A stretch of 64,000 bases of DNA from Citroniella saccharovorans (GTDB taxonomy: Bacteria > Bacillota > Clostridia > Tissierellales > Peptoniphilaceae): the NCBI RefSeq assembly GCF_035481615.1, contig NZ_JAYKOT010000003.1, positions 1 to 64,000 on the forward strand, written 5' to 3'. The number at the start of each line of letters is the position of its first letter. Positions within the stretch are counted from its first letter, which is position 1. Shown in pieces: positions 42,710 through 51,706 of the stretch. The notes below the pieces were generated by a model that saw nothing but the letters and a program-made list of their open reading frames with translations, did not search any database and was not told the origin of the DNA. The position numbers were made by a program, and so were the translations under genes.

Positions 42710-44068
42710 ATGGAAAAGAAAAAACCAAGTGGACTAGCCCTCATACCTTTTTTAGTTTTTGTGGCTTTCTACTTAATTAGTGGTATTGTTCTTCAAATGA
42801 ACGGAGTAGAAATGGCATTTTATCAAATACCATCTCCAATCTCAATTACTTTAGGTATTGTAGTAGCCTTTGTAATGTTTAAGGGTACTATTGACGAAAA
42901 AGTAAATTCTTTTGTAAGTGGCTGTGGTGATGAAAATATTATCATCATGTGTATTATTTATTTACTAGCAGGAGCCTTTGCTGCTGTATGTAAAAAAATT
43001 GGTGCTGTTGATTCAGTTGTTAATTTATTTTTAACTTATATACCAGTTAAATTTATTACTGCTGGAGTATTTATTATTTCTGTTTTTCTATCAACTGCAT
43101 CTGGCTCATCTGTAGGAACAATTTTAGCACTTGGACCTATAGCTTTTGAATTATCAGTAAAAGGAGATCTTAATTCAGCTTTAATGCTTGGAGCTTTGGT
43201 AGGTGGAGCTATGGCTGGTGACAACCTTTCACTTATTTCAGACACTACAATAGCTGCAACTAGAACACAAAATGTTCAAAATAAAGATAAATTCCTTATG
43301 AACTTTAAAATAGCAATCCCTGCAATCTTACTTATTTTTATAACTTATCTTATAGCAGCTAGACCAACATCAGATGTGCCACTTGATATTGGAACTTATA
43401 ATTTTCTTAAAATTATTCCATATTTATTTGTAATCATTGCATCATTATCTGGAGTTAATGTTTTTGTTGTACTAATGAGTGGAACAATTATTGCAAGTAT
43501 AATAGGAGGATTTTATGGAGCATTTGATGGATTAATTAGTTTAGCTCAAACAATTTATGAAGGTTTTACTTCAATGACAGAAATCTTCCTACTTTCTATG
43601 CTAACTGGTGGACTTGCTCATATGGTAAGACAAGCTGGTGGAATTGATTGGTTAATTCTAAAGATTAAGAAGATGATTAAGGGATCAAGATCAGTTGAAC
43701 TTGCAGTAGCAAGCCTTGTTTCTTTAATTAACTTATCAGTTGCAAATAACACTGTTTCAATAATTATAGCTGGACCAATTGCAAAAGACCTTTCAAATGA
43801 ATATAAGGTTGACCCAAGAAAAATGGCATCATTACTAGATATATTCTCTTGTATAATCCAAGGAATAATCCCTTATGGAGCTCAGCTACTTATAGCTTCA
43901 GGCTTCTCAGATGGAAAAGTATCTCCTGTAGAGATAGTTCCATTTGCTTGGTACTGCTTTGCCCTAGCTATATTTGCACTTCTTTCAACTTTCCTTAAGT
44001 TTTCAAATGCAAAAAATGAATGGGATTTTGAAAATGATAGACCTATGGAATTAGCTAGTAACAAATAA
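42710..44068 (+). CDS. NhaC-family antiporter-like transporter
   Basis: 452 residues, about twelve membrane segments. NhaC family (PF03553) blocks: FLSTASGSSVGTILALGPIA, GAMAGDNLSLISDTTIAATR, SLINLSVANNTVSIIIAGPI, GIIPYGAQLLIASGFSDG. Last gene of the corrinoid operon, 14 nt after the third methyltransferase. It may bring in the methylated substrate, remove a product, or support sodium cycling; members of this family next to methyltransferases suggest uptake, but this is inference. Confidence 0.88.
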   Translation: MEKKKPSGLALIPFLVFVAFYLISGIVLQMNGVEMAFYQIPSPISITLGIVVAFVMFKGTIDEKVNSFVSGCGDENIIIMCIIYLLAGAFAAVCKKIGAVDSVVNLFLTYIPVKFITAGVFIISVFLSTASGSSVGTILALGPIAFELSVKGDLNSALMLGALVGGAMAGDNLSLISDTTIAATRTQNVQNKDKFLMNFKIAIPAILLIFITYLIAARPTSDVPLDIGTYNFLKIIPYLFVIIASLSGVNVFVVLMSGTIIASIIGGFYGAFDGLISLAQTIYEGFTSMTEIFLLSMLTGGLAHMVRQAGGIDWLILKIKKMIKGSRSVELAVASLVSLINLSVANNTVSIIIAGPIAKDLSNEYKVDPRKMASLLDIFSCIIQGIIPYGAQLLIASGFSDGKVSPVEIVPFAWYCFALAIFALLSTFLKFSNAKNEWDFENDRPMELASNK

Positions 44069-44094
44069 AAATATAAATACTCTCAAAAATTATA

Positions 44095-44137
44095 AAACTA
44101 CTGGAAAAATTAAAATTTTTCTAGTAGTTTTTTACTT
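44095..44137 (+). terminator. Terminator of the corrinoid operon
   Basis: AAAACTACTGGAAAAATT pairs with AATTTTTCTAGTAGTTTT (one G-T), followed by T-run. Confidence 0.88.
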
Positions 44138-44522
44138 TAAAATGCCTTTTTACTTTTATCTTGATTGCTTATAATAGAAGTAAATATAATTTGGCCTTTT
44201 AAGTTTATTTTTATATTTTCTATAATAAGAAATAAAAAATTCTTATTTCATATTGTAGTTAAAATATAAAACTTAAAATAATTTGTGGAATATTTTACAA
44301 AAATGATATATAATAAACAGTAAATAAATTTAAAGCTGTACAATTTGATTGAAAAGTATGAATATAAAATTTAAATACAGAAAAAATAAGATTTTATATT
44401 TCATTTTTAGAGACTAAATTTTAATACATATTTCCTATATATTAAACTTTATATTTATTAAATTAATTTTTAGCTAAGATATATAGAATGATTTTTTTAA
44501 CTGCTAATTTTATCATATTATA
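44138..44522. other. AT-rich intergenic stretch
   Basis: About 385 bases of very AT-rich DNA with no ORF behind a ribosome binding site. A small hairpin AATAAGAA...TTCTTATT occurs near 44226-44249. I see no further support for an RNA or gene here. Confidence 0.6.
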
Positions 44523-44531
44523 TGGTATAAT
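44523..44531 (+). promoter_or_regulatory. Extended -10 promoter of the sortase operon
   Basis: TGG-TATAAT about 55 bases before the first sortase start. Confidence 0.6.
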
Positions 44532-44586
44532 TTTTATAGTGATTCCCATAATCATTGTCTATATTTTCTAATTGAAAGGAAAAATT

Positions 44587-45495
44587 ATGAGTAAAAAAAT
44601 TAAGAAAAAAAAGAAAAAATCTAATATTCTTTTTATTATAATATTTTTTATAGGACTTGGAGTTTTATCCTACCCAATGATTTCAAGATACTATTATAGG
44701 ATTGAAGCTAACAATCAGGTTCAAGACTTTAAAAACGAGGTTAGCAAACTAGATAAGGAAGAAATTGCAAGAAGGATGAAACTTGCAAGAATTTACAATG
44801 ATACATTTGTTAACCACCTTGAAAAAGACCCATATACTGATAAAGAAAAATCAGATGCTGGGGCGGAATACGCAAGAATGCTTGAATTGCACGAAAAAAT
44901 TGGTCATATTCAAGTTCCCAAGATAGATATAGATATTCCTATATATGCCGGTACAAGCGAAGAAGTTTTACAAAAGGGAGCAGGCCACCTTGAAGGAACA
45001 AGTTTACCTATTGGGGGAAACTCTTCTCACACAGTTATTACAGCTCACTCTGGACTTCCAAAAGCTAGGCTTTTTACAGATTTAAATCAGCTTGAAATTG
45101 GAGATAAGTTTTACATTCACAATATTGAAGGCGTTATGGCATATCAAGTAGACCAGATAAAAACCGTCGAACCTTCAAACTTCAGTGACCTACTTATTGT
45201 AAAAGGGCACGACTATGCAACTCTTTTAACCTGTACACCTATTATGATAAATACTCATAGGCTTCTAGTAAGAGGTCATAGAGTTGAGTATGTTGCAGCA
45301 GTTGATGAAAAATTAATTGCCGACAATATCGCATCTTTCCAATACAAGTATATGTTCTATGCTTCACTTATTGTAATTGTTATATTGCTTATGATAATTA
45401 TCCATCTAAAGAGAAAGAAAAAGAGAATAGAAAGAACTTTAAGAAATAATGCAGCGAAAAAAATAGTGGATAAGAGTAAGGAAAGCGAAAATTAG
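44587..45495 (+). CDS. Class C sortase (1 of 3)
   Basis: 302 residues: basic N-terminus, membrane anchor (ILFIIIFFIGLGVLSYPMIS), lid motif DPYTD (about 83), IQVPKIDIDIPIYAGTSEEV, catalytic His in VITAHSGLPKARLF, Cys in ATLLTCTPIMINTHR and Arg in LLVRGHR, then a C-terminal membrane segment and basic tail. The DP lid and second anchor mark class C, the pilus-polymerising sortases. ATG 44587 has AAAGGA; the TTG at 44572 overlaps it. A Ser replaces the usual Arg after the catalytic His. No pilin gene adjoins. Confidence 0.93.
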   Translation: MSKKIKKKKKKSNILFIIIFFIGLGVLSYPMISRYYYRIEANNQVQDFKNEVSKLDKEEIARRMKLARIYNDTFVNHLEKDPYTDKEKSDAGAEYARMLELHEKIGHIQVPKIDIDIPIYAGTSEEVLQKGAGHLEGTSLPIGGNSSHTVITAHSGLPKARLFTDLNQLEIGDKFYIHNIEGVMAYQVDQIKTVEPSNFSDLLIVKGHDYATLLTCTPIMINTHRLLVRGHRVEYVAAVDEKLIADNIASFQYKYMFYASLIVIVILLMIIIHLKRKKKRIERTLRNNAAKKIVDKSKESEN

Positions 45496-45497
45496 TC

Positions 45498-46382
45498 ATG
45501 AAAAAAAAGGCAAAAAAAAATTTTGGTAAGGGAAGAAAGATTTTCTTTGGACTACTTTTCTTGCTTGGATTTTTGATTATGATTTATCCAATAATTAGTA
45601 ACCAATATTATAGAATAGTTCAGGAGGGTGAAACTTTAAAGTTTATTAAAGCACAATCTAAGCTTGATGATGCTGAAATAAAAGAGAGGCTTGAGCTTGC
45701 AAAGGCTTACAATGAAACACTCGACCCTTCAAGACTTTCAGACCCCTATACAGATAAGGAAAAAAAGGGGATTGCAGCTTATGCAAAGATGCTTGAATTA
45801 AAAGAGATGATTGGCTATATTGATATACCTAAGATAGATCAAAAAATTCCAGTATATGCCGGAACCTTCGAGGAAGTTTTACAAAAGGGGGCTGGCCATC
45901 TTCAAGGAACGAGTTTACCTATTGGAGGAAAATCTACCCATTCAGTAATAACAGCCCACAGAGGTTTACCTAAGGCAAAATTTTTTAGAGACCTTGATAA
46001 GCTTGAAAATGGAGATATATTTTTCTTCCATAATATAGCTGGAACCCTAGCTTATGAGGTAGATCAAAAATTAACTGTTGAACCTTCGAATTTTGATCCT
46101 GTTTTGGTAAAAGAAAATGAAGACTATATGACTCTTCTTACATGTACTCCCTATATGATCAATTCACATAGACTTCTCGTAAGAGGCCATAGGACAGAAT
46201 ATGTTGGTCCAATTGATGAAGATAAGATTATAAAGGGACAAAAAGATTCTATTTATGGAAGATTTTTACCATATTTACTTGTATTGTTAGGAGTTTTATT
46301 TGCTATTACAATATATGAGTTAGTGGATTATGTACGTTTTAAAAAGAAAGTGGGGATAAAGGAAGATGAACAAAAGGATTAG
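45498..46382 (+). CDS. Class C sortase (2 of 3)
   Basis: 294 residues, close paralogue of the first: anchor IFFGLLFLLGFLIMIYPIIS, lid DPYTD, IDIPKIDQKIPVYAGTFEEV, VITAHRGLPKAKFF (His), TLLTCTPYMINSHRLLVRGH (Cys, Arg), C-terminal membrane segment. Two bases after the first sortase gene and overlapping the third. The pair looks like a recent tandem duplication with diverging substrates. It covalently joins sorted surface proteins or pilin subunits. Confidence 0.93.
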   Translation: MKKKAKKNFGKGRKIFFGLLFLLGFLIMIYPIISNQYYRIVQEGETLKFIKAQSKLDDAEIKERLELAKAYNETLDPSRLSDPYTDKEKKGIAAYAKMLELKEMIGYIDIPKIDQKIPVYAGTFEEVLQKGAGHLQGTSLPIGGKSTHSVITAHRGLPKAKFFRDLDKLENGDIFFFHNIAGTLAYEVDQKLTVEPSNFDPVLVKENEDYMTLLTCTPYMINSHRLLVRGHRTEYVGPIDEDKIIKGQKDSIYGRFLPYLLVLLGVLFAITIYELVDYVRFKKKVGIKEDEQKD

Positions 46383-47310
46383 AAAAATTATTGGCTATAT
46401 TCTAATAATCCTTGGTATAGCCTTACCCTTATTTGCATTTACAAAATTAACAGTAAACTCTTTTATGTCTAGATCAAGATACGTGAGTTACAAGGATGAA
46501 TTTCAAAAAATCGATCCAGACTCACTTAAAAAAAGAGAAGAAGAAATTATAGAATATAATAAAAAAATTAAAAATCAAAGCGAAAAAGCAGTTGTCGATC
46601 CTTTTGAAGCAAATGATTATAGGGCTAACTATGAACTTAAAACAATTGGACAAGATGAAATTTTTGCCTATATGATTATTCCCAAGATAGATGTTATAAA
46701 GCCAATCTACTTAGATGCAAGTTATGACCATCTTGATAAGGGCTTTGCACAAATTGAGGGAACAGGACTACCAGTTGGAGGAAGGGGAACAAGATGCGTA
46801 ATTGCTGGTCATAGAGGCTGGTATGGAGATACATTTCTTCTACATGCAGATGAGCTCGAAAGTGGAGATGAGATTTTCATTGATAGAGGAAGTGAAGTTT
46901 TAACATACTATGTAACTGACAAAGAAATTATAGATGCAAATGACTGGAAAAGTTTGGAGCCAAAAGAAGATGAGGATATGCTAACCCTACTAACTTGCCA
47001 CCCACCAATTCCACCATTTCCAGATAGACTTTTAGTAAATGCCGTTAGAAGAAGTGACGAGATAAAGGAAGACTTTATAGAAGAAAGTTCAGAAAAAACA
47101 GATGAAAATCCGAGCGGAAAAATAACGGTTAAGAAAATTGATTTAGACAAACTTATTAGTTCAACCAAGGTAAGCAACAAAACACTTATAACTAATATAG
47201 TAATTTATACATTTACACTTATAGGTTATATTGCTCTTTTCTTTACCATCTATAAATTTATTAGATTTTTAAAAAAAGAAAAAAGAGGGGCAAAACAGCT
47301 GAAAAGATAG
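46366..47310 (+). CDS. Class C-like sortase (3 of 3), divergent
   Basis: 314 residues: anchor IIGYILIILGIALPLFAFTK, DPFEAN as lid-like motif, YMIIPKIDVIKPIYLDASYD, His in VIAGHRGWYGDTFL, Cys in MLTLLTCHPPIPPFPDRLLV with Arg, then an about 60-residue acidic linker and a membrane segment. The unusual CHPP..PFPD loop sets it apart from the first two; it may be the housekeeping anchor for their product. It overlaps the second gene by 17 nt. Confidence 0.88.
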   Translation: MNKRIRKIIGYILIILGIALPLFAFTKLTVNSFMSRSRYVSYKDEFQKIDPDSLKKREEEIIEYNKKIKNQSEKAVVDPFEANDYRANYELKTIGQDEIFAYMIIPKIDVIKPIYLDASYDHLDKGFAQIEGTGLPVGGRGTRCVIAGHRGWYGDTFLLHADELESGDEIFIDRGSEVLTYYVTDKEIIDANDWKSLEPKEDEDMLTLLTCHPPIPPFPDRLLVNAVRRSDEIKEDFIEESSEKTDENPSGKITVKKIDLDKLISSTKVSNKTLITNIVIYTFTLIGYIALFFTIYKFIRFLKKEKRGAKQLKR

Positions 47311-47326
47311 AATAATAGATAAAAGC

Positions 47327-47362
47327 AAAATGGATATATTTTTTAAAATATATCCATTTTTT
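47327..47362 (+). terminator. Terminator of the sortase operon
   Basis: AAAATGGATATAT and ATATATCCATTTT with an AT loop and TT run (47327-47362). Confidence 0.8.
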
Positions 47363-47450
47363 AGTTGAATTTTTAAAAAATATTATTTGTATTTTCTATC
47401 TTATAAATTCTAGTTTTTTATTTAGGATTTAAATGCTAATTTTTTATATT

Positions 47451-48413
47451 TTATATTATCCCCAATTGATAAAGGAAGGAAAATATAAAAAGTAGGCTTA
47501 TATGAAGCGGATAAAAGATATAGGTAAATATTCTAAATACCTTATTATTATATCCTTTTTTGCCATTATATAGAAAAGCTACTAAAACGGATACTAGTGA
47601 AAAGACAAATAATAAACTTATCTCCTCTCCCATAGGTATTGGGTAGTAGTAGGTGAAATAAAGCCAGCAGGTAAGGGTGATAAGTTGAAGAAACTTAATT
47701 TTTTTAAACACATATAGTAAAAAGATTAGTAAAACGCCCTTGTAGCCGTAATCTGAATTTTTTGTAAATACAAATATAGTAAGTCCTGCCATAATTGCTA
47801 AAAGCACAATTTCAATTAATTTTTTACCATCAAATTTTTTAAATCTCAAAATAATAGAGTCTAAAATGTAGGAAACAAAAGCTCCTGTAAATAGCGTGTA
47901 AAATACATTTAGTTTTGTAGGATCCAGAATATAGACTCTGTATGGAAGCGAGTACAGACTAATTATAGAAAGGCTGGATGCCAAGAGATAAAATAGGCAA
48001 AATTTCTTATTTTTATATTGAAAAAAGTAAAATACTAGTATGTTTGTTGATATAAGTGCAAGAATTTCAAGCGGTTCTAGACTTAAATTAAATTTTAAAT
48101 TTGAAAAAATTTCAAAGAAGCTAGTAAAATTTTGCATAATGCTATCTCCACCATAGTGCATAAGTACAAATGGAATTTCTGAAATAAAGGCAAAAAGAAC
48201 AAGTCTTTCTAGATATTTTTCACGAGATTTTGTCTTTTCAAGGCCATTAGATATATTAAATGCAAATATTGGAAAAGCAATTCTACCTATAGATCTTAAT
48301 AAATAGGTTGTTTTGGATGAAAAAAGTCCTACTCCATAGTATCCAAAAACCATGGCAAAATGGTCTATAAACATTGTTATAAGTGCTATGAGTTTAATTT
48401 GAAAATGGGTCAT
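47451..48413 (-). CDS. TraX-family membrane protein
   Basis: 320 residues, about nine membrane segments. TraX family (PF05857) features: KLIALITMFIDHFAMVFG at the start, LLRSIGRIAFPIFAFNISNG, KYLERLVLFAFISEIPFVL. TraX acetylates pilin in the F plasmid, and chromosomal relatives are probably acyltransferases. The ATG at 48413 has AAAGGAGG; the ORF extends upstream without a site. Its neighbours (sortases and envelope proteins) suit a surface-modification role, but the substrate is unknown. Confidence 0.85.
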   Translation of the reverse strand: MTHFQIKLIALITMFIDHFAMVFGYYGVGLFSSKTTYLLRSIGRIAFPIFAFNISNGLEKTKSREKYLERLVLFAFISEIPFVLMHYGGDSIMQNFTSFFEIFSNLKFNLSLEPLEILALISTNILVFYFFQYKNKKFCLFYLLASSLSIISLYSLPYRVYILDPTKLNVFYTLFTGAFVSYILDSIILRFKKFDGKKLIEIVLLAIMAGLTIFVFTKNSDYGYKGVLLIFLLYVFKKIKFLQLITLTCWLYFTYYYPIPMGEEISLLFVFSLVSVLVAFLYNGKKGYNNKVFRIFTYIFYPLHISLLFIFSFLYQLGII

Positions 48414-48461
48414 CTTATCCTCCTTTTTTATAATTATATAATAATTTATAAAAATTAAAAA

Positions 48462-48487
48462 GACCGGCAAAGATATATTTGCCGGTC
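48462..48487 (-). terminator. Terminator after the LiaF-like gene (reverse strand)
   Basis: GACCGGCAAA (48462-48471) with TTTGCCGGTC (48478-48487), perfect 10-bp stem. The reverse strand reads hairpin then TTTTT. Confidence 0.9.
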
Positions 48488-48577
48488 AAAAAAAATTATA
48501 ATAAGATTTATGTGTAAAACTCTTATCCAATTAAGTTAAGGATAAAATCTTTTTATTAAAGGACTTTTATACTTATA

Positions 48578-49612
48578 TTATTCTTTATTCTTTTTATATT
48601 CTATATGAAATTCTCCAAATAGAACTGAATTATTAACATAGAGCCTATGAGATGGGCTAGGAGATGAAAAACTTGGAATTTTAGTTTCTCCAAAAAGCGT
48701 TGAACCATTTACATATACAACCCAAGATTCTGGGATCCTAATTGTAGTCTCTCCAAATAGAACGTTATTAGTAATATAAATATCCCTTTCTTTAGGAGTA
48801 ACTCTTGAAAGATCAACTTTTAATTCGCCAAATGTGGCTTGAAGGTTTGCTCCAGTAAATTCATCAGAATCTACCACAAGCTTGTCTTCTCCAAAAAGGA
48901 TACTTTTAGTAAGGTAGTCATTGTTTAAAAATACGAATCCCTTGTTTTTTTTCTTGATTTGGTAAGATTTTTTATTTTTTAGATTTGAATCGTTGATGTT
49001 TTTACCTAATTCCTTTGCTTTTTCAGAAAGATCTCCAAGTGCAACATTTAAATCATCTAATATATTATCTGGTATGAGTTTTTTTCTAGAGTCTTCTTGA
49101 ACTTTAGCTTTTTCTTCTGAATTTGTTTTTTCACTCTCGACATATTCTTTTTCATCTTCAAGATCTAAAATTTCTTTAAATTCATTTTTAGAAAAATCCC
49201 AATTTGAGTTATCGATAGCTTTTTCCCATTTCTCTTTGTAAAGCTCGTCCCTTTCTCCTTTGTCAAAGTCGAATTCTTGTCCTTCAAGCTCGTTTGAGTG
49301 GCTATCTTTGTCATTATTGAAGAAAAATAATATTCCAAAAGCTATAAGAATAACTGCAAGGATTGGCACTAAAGTATATTTAACTCCTTCTATAAATCCA
49401 ACTGCAGAAAGTGCTAAACTCATTAGAATAATTAAGATAGATACAAATTTATTTCCCTTTTTCTTTTTTAACCTATCTATTCCCAAAAAAGAAAATGCTA
49501 TAGGCCAAGCCCCTAAAACGTGATTAATTGCAAACATTGGGTCTCTGTAGTAAGATAAAATCATAAGTATGCCAATAGCTATTATAGGTACTGATAAAAA
49601 TTTCTTTTTCAT
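48578..49612 (-). CDS. LiaF-like cell envelope protein
   Basis: 344 residues. Four membrane segments in the first 110 residues (SVPIIAIGILMILSYY, LGAWPIAFSFLG, VSILIILMSLALSAVG, VPILAVILIAFGILFFF). A charged linker of about 110 residues follows, then a C-terminal beta-repeat domain with SILFGEDKLV, ATFGELKVDL, NNVLFGETTI, NGSTLFGETKI, NNSVLFGEFHI, the LiaF C-terminal pattern (PF09922). LiaF represses the LiaRS envelope-stress system, but no LiaRS is next to this gene. Confidence 0.83.
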   Translation of the reverse strand: MKKKFLSVPIIAIGILMILSYYRDPMFAINHVLGAWPIAFSFLGIDRLKKKKGNKFVSILIILMSLALSAVGFIEGVKYTLVPILAVILIAFGILFFFNNDKDSHSNELEGQEFDFDKGERDELYKEKWEKAIDNSNWDFSKNEFKEILDLEDEKEYVESEKTNSEEKAKVQEDSRKKLIPDNILDDLNVALGDLSEKAKELGKNINDSNLKNKKSYQIKKKNKGFVFLNNDYLTKSILFGEDKLVVDSDEFTGANLQATFGELKVDLSRVTPKERDIYITNNVLFGETTIRIPESWVVYVNGSTLFGETKIPSFSSPSPSHRLYVNNSVLFGEFHIEYKKNKE

Positions 49613-49835
49613 TTCATACTCCTTACTAAAATTTAATTTGTTTATAAATACATTATAACATAAACTAAATAAAATTTAAATATATCAATCAATAAATTAA
49701 TTATAATGATTTAATAATTAACTTTTCTTTATTTTTATATATTTTTATATTCCTAAGTTTAGCTTATAATTGATTATATTAAAAATTGTAATAAAATTGT
49801 AATGATTGAATTAATTTATTTAAGTAAATTAAGTG

Positions 49836-49841
49836 TATAAT
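49836..49841 (+). promoter_or_regulatory. Promoter -10 of the nadE operon
   Basis: TG-TATAAT sits 17 bases before the nadE start codon, so the mRNA leader is very short. No clear -35. Confidence 0.45.
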
Positions 49842-49857
49842 ATAGGTGGAGGATATT

Positions 49858-50646
49858 ATGAAATTAAGTAATGAAAAACTAGAAGAATTAAAGCTTGAAA
49901 TTATTAATTATATAAGAAGAAAAATTAAAGAAATTGGAGCAGATAGGATAGTTATCGGTCTAAGCGGTGGAAAAGATTCAAGCGTCTGTCTAAAACTTTC
50001 TACTCTCGCTCTTACAAGTGAAAAAGTTACAGGTCTTATTATCCCTGATGGAAAAAGAGATGGTATTGAACTTGCAGAAGGAATTGCTAAATCTTTAAAT
50101 GTAGATTATAAAATTTTGGATATAAATAAAATAACTAGGGAGATAAAAAACTTAGTTGAGAGTGCTGGCTCTAATTATAGTGACCAGTCTAAAATAAATA
50201 CTCCTTCAAGAGTTAGGATGACACTTTTATATGCCTATGCTCAGTCAAATAATGGGGCTGTTCTAAATACGTCAAATCTATCTGAGGACTGGGTTGGCTA
50301 TTCGACTATTTATGGGGATGCGGCTGGAGCTTTTTCTCCTCTTGCAAGTTTAACTACGGACGAAGTTGTTCAGCTTGGACTTTATATTGGACTTGATGAA
50401 AAATTTGTTAATCCAATTCCTTCAGATGGTCTAACTGGAAAAACTGATGAAGAGGTTTTAGGTTTTAGCTATAAGGAGTTAAATGATTATATAAGAGAAG
50501 GGATTGAGCCAGAAGCTAGGATAAAAGAAAAAATTGATAGGTTAAATAGAAATTCTAGATTTAAATTTAAAAAAATAGATATGTTTAATTCAAAACTACC
50601 TATTGCTATTGAAGATATAGCTAATATTTACGATTTTGAGGAGTGA
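49858..50646 (+). CDS. nadE: NAD+ synthetase, ammonia-dependent type
   Basis: 262 residues with the N-type ATP pyrophosphatase P-loop (IGLSGGKDSSVCLKL) and the deamido-NAD site (NTSNLSEDWVGYSTIYGDAA, AFSPLASLTTDEVVQLGLYI). There is no N-terminal glutaminase domain, so ammonia is the nitrogen donor. ATG 49858 has GGTGGAGG; a longer frame starts at 49846 inside that site. Last step of NAD synthesis. It overlaps nothing, and is followed after 4 nt by the peptidase gene. Confidence 0.94.
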   Translation: MKLSNEKLEELKLEIINYIRRKIKEIGADRIVIGLSGGKDSSVCLKLSTLALTSEKVTGLIIPDGKRDGIELAEGIAKSLNVDYKILDINKITREIKNLVESAGSNYSDQSKINTPSRVRMTLLYAYAQSNNGAVLNTSNLSEDWVGYSTIYGDAAGAFSPLASLTTDEVVQLGLYIGLDEKFVNPIPSDGLTGKTDEEVLGFSYKELNDYIREGIEPEARIKEKIDRLNRNSRFKFKKIDMFNSKLPIAIEDIANIYDFEE

Positions 50647-50650
50647 TTTT

Positions 50651-51706
50651 ATGATAGATAAGATTTGCCTTGTGAAAGACTTAACTGAAACTGAAGGGGC
50701 AAGCGGCTTTGAGGAAAATGTTGTTGACATAATAAAAAATTATGGAAAAGATTTTTTATTTGAAAGCGACTCTTTAAAAAATGCCTACCTTGGAGATTTA
50801 TCTTCTCCACTTATTATGCTTGATTCTCACACAGATGAAGTGGGATTTATTGTTAGATTTATTGATGAAAATGGACTTATTTCTATTTTAAATCTTGGAG
50901 CTATTGTGCCCTTTCAAATTGGATCTAATGTCGTAAAGGTTAGGGGAAAAGACGGGAAATATTATGAAGGTGTTATAAGCTCTAAACCTATTCATTTTAT
51001 GGAAAAAGAAGAACTTAATAGAGCTCCAGAGATTGAGGATATTAAAATTGATATGGGGGGATATTCAAGAGAAGAACTTTTAAAGCTTGGAATTGGGCCG
51101 GGCTCTCCTGTTGTCCCTGCTACTAAGTTTTCTTTCAATGAAGAAAAGAAAATCTATAGGTCAAAGGCTTTTGACAATAGACTTGGCTGTGCGGCAAGTA
51201 TTTTACTTATGGAAAAACTTAAAGAAAATGGACTTGACGAAAAAGTGGTAGCTGCCTTTGCTAGTCAAGAGGAAGTTGGCGGAAGGGGAGCTGAAATTAC
51301 TGCAAGAAAAGTAAATCCTAAGTATGCTATTGTTTTTGAAGGATCTCCTTCAGATGATTATTTTGTAGAAGCCTACAAGGAGCAGTGCAAGATAAATGGT
51401 GGACCTCAAATAAGACATTATGATGGATCTTATATTTCAGATGAACTTTTAATTTCTTTTGCCATAAAAGCAGCTGAAAAATTAAATATAAATATTCAGC
51501 ATGCTGTAAGAAAGGGATCAGGAACAAATGCAGGCATTATCCATAGAAGTAATTTGGGAGTTAGGTGTTTAGTTGTAGGTATTCCTTCAAGATACATTCA
51601 TTCATTTGTTGGATATTCCTCTTTAACTGATTTGGAAAATTCAGTTGATTTGGCATTTGAAGTTATTAAACAAATTTTAATTTATGAGGAGGGTGAAAAT
51701 GTTTAA
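50651..51706 (+). CDS. M42-family metallopeptidase (aminopeptidase)
   Basis: 351 residues. Metal ligands and catalytic residues of family M42: DSHTDEVGFIVR, SKAFDNRLGCAASI, ASQEEVGGRGAEI (catalytic Glu), FEGSPSDD, GIIHRSNLGVRC and IPSRYIHSFVGYSS. Such dodecameric enzymes trim short peptides in the cytoplasm; there is no signal peptide. GGAG precedes the ATG at 50651. It overlaps the surface protein gene by 8 nt. Confidence 0.92.
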   Translation: MIDKICLVKDLTETEGASGFEENVVDIIKNYGKDFLFESDSLKNAYLGDLSSPLIMLDSHTDEVGFIVRFIDENGLISILNLGAIVPFQIGSNVVKVRGKDGKYYEGVISSKPIHFMEKEELNRAPEIEDIKIDMGGYSREELLKLGIGPGSPVVPATKFSFNEEKKIYRSKAFDNRLGCAASILLMEKLKENGLDEKVVAAFASQEEVGGRGAEITARKVNPKYAIVFEGSPSDDYFVEAYKEQCKINGGPQIRHYDGSYISDELLISFAIKAAEKLNINIQHAVRKGSGTNAGIIHRSNLGVRCLVVGIPSRYIHSFVGYSSLTDLENSVDLAFEVIKQILIYEEGENV

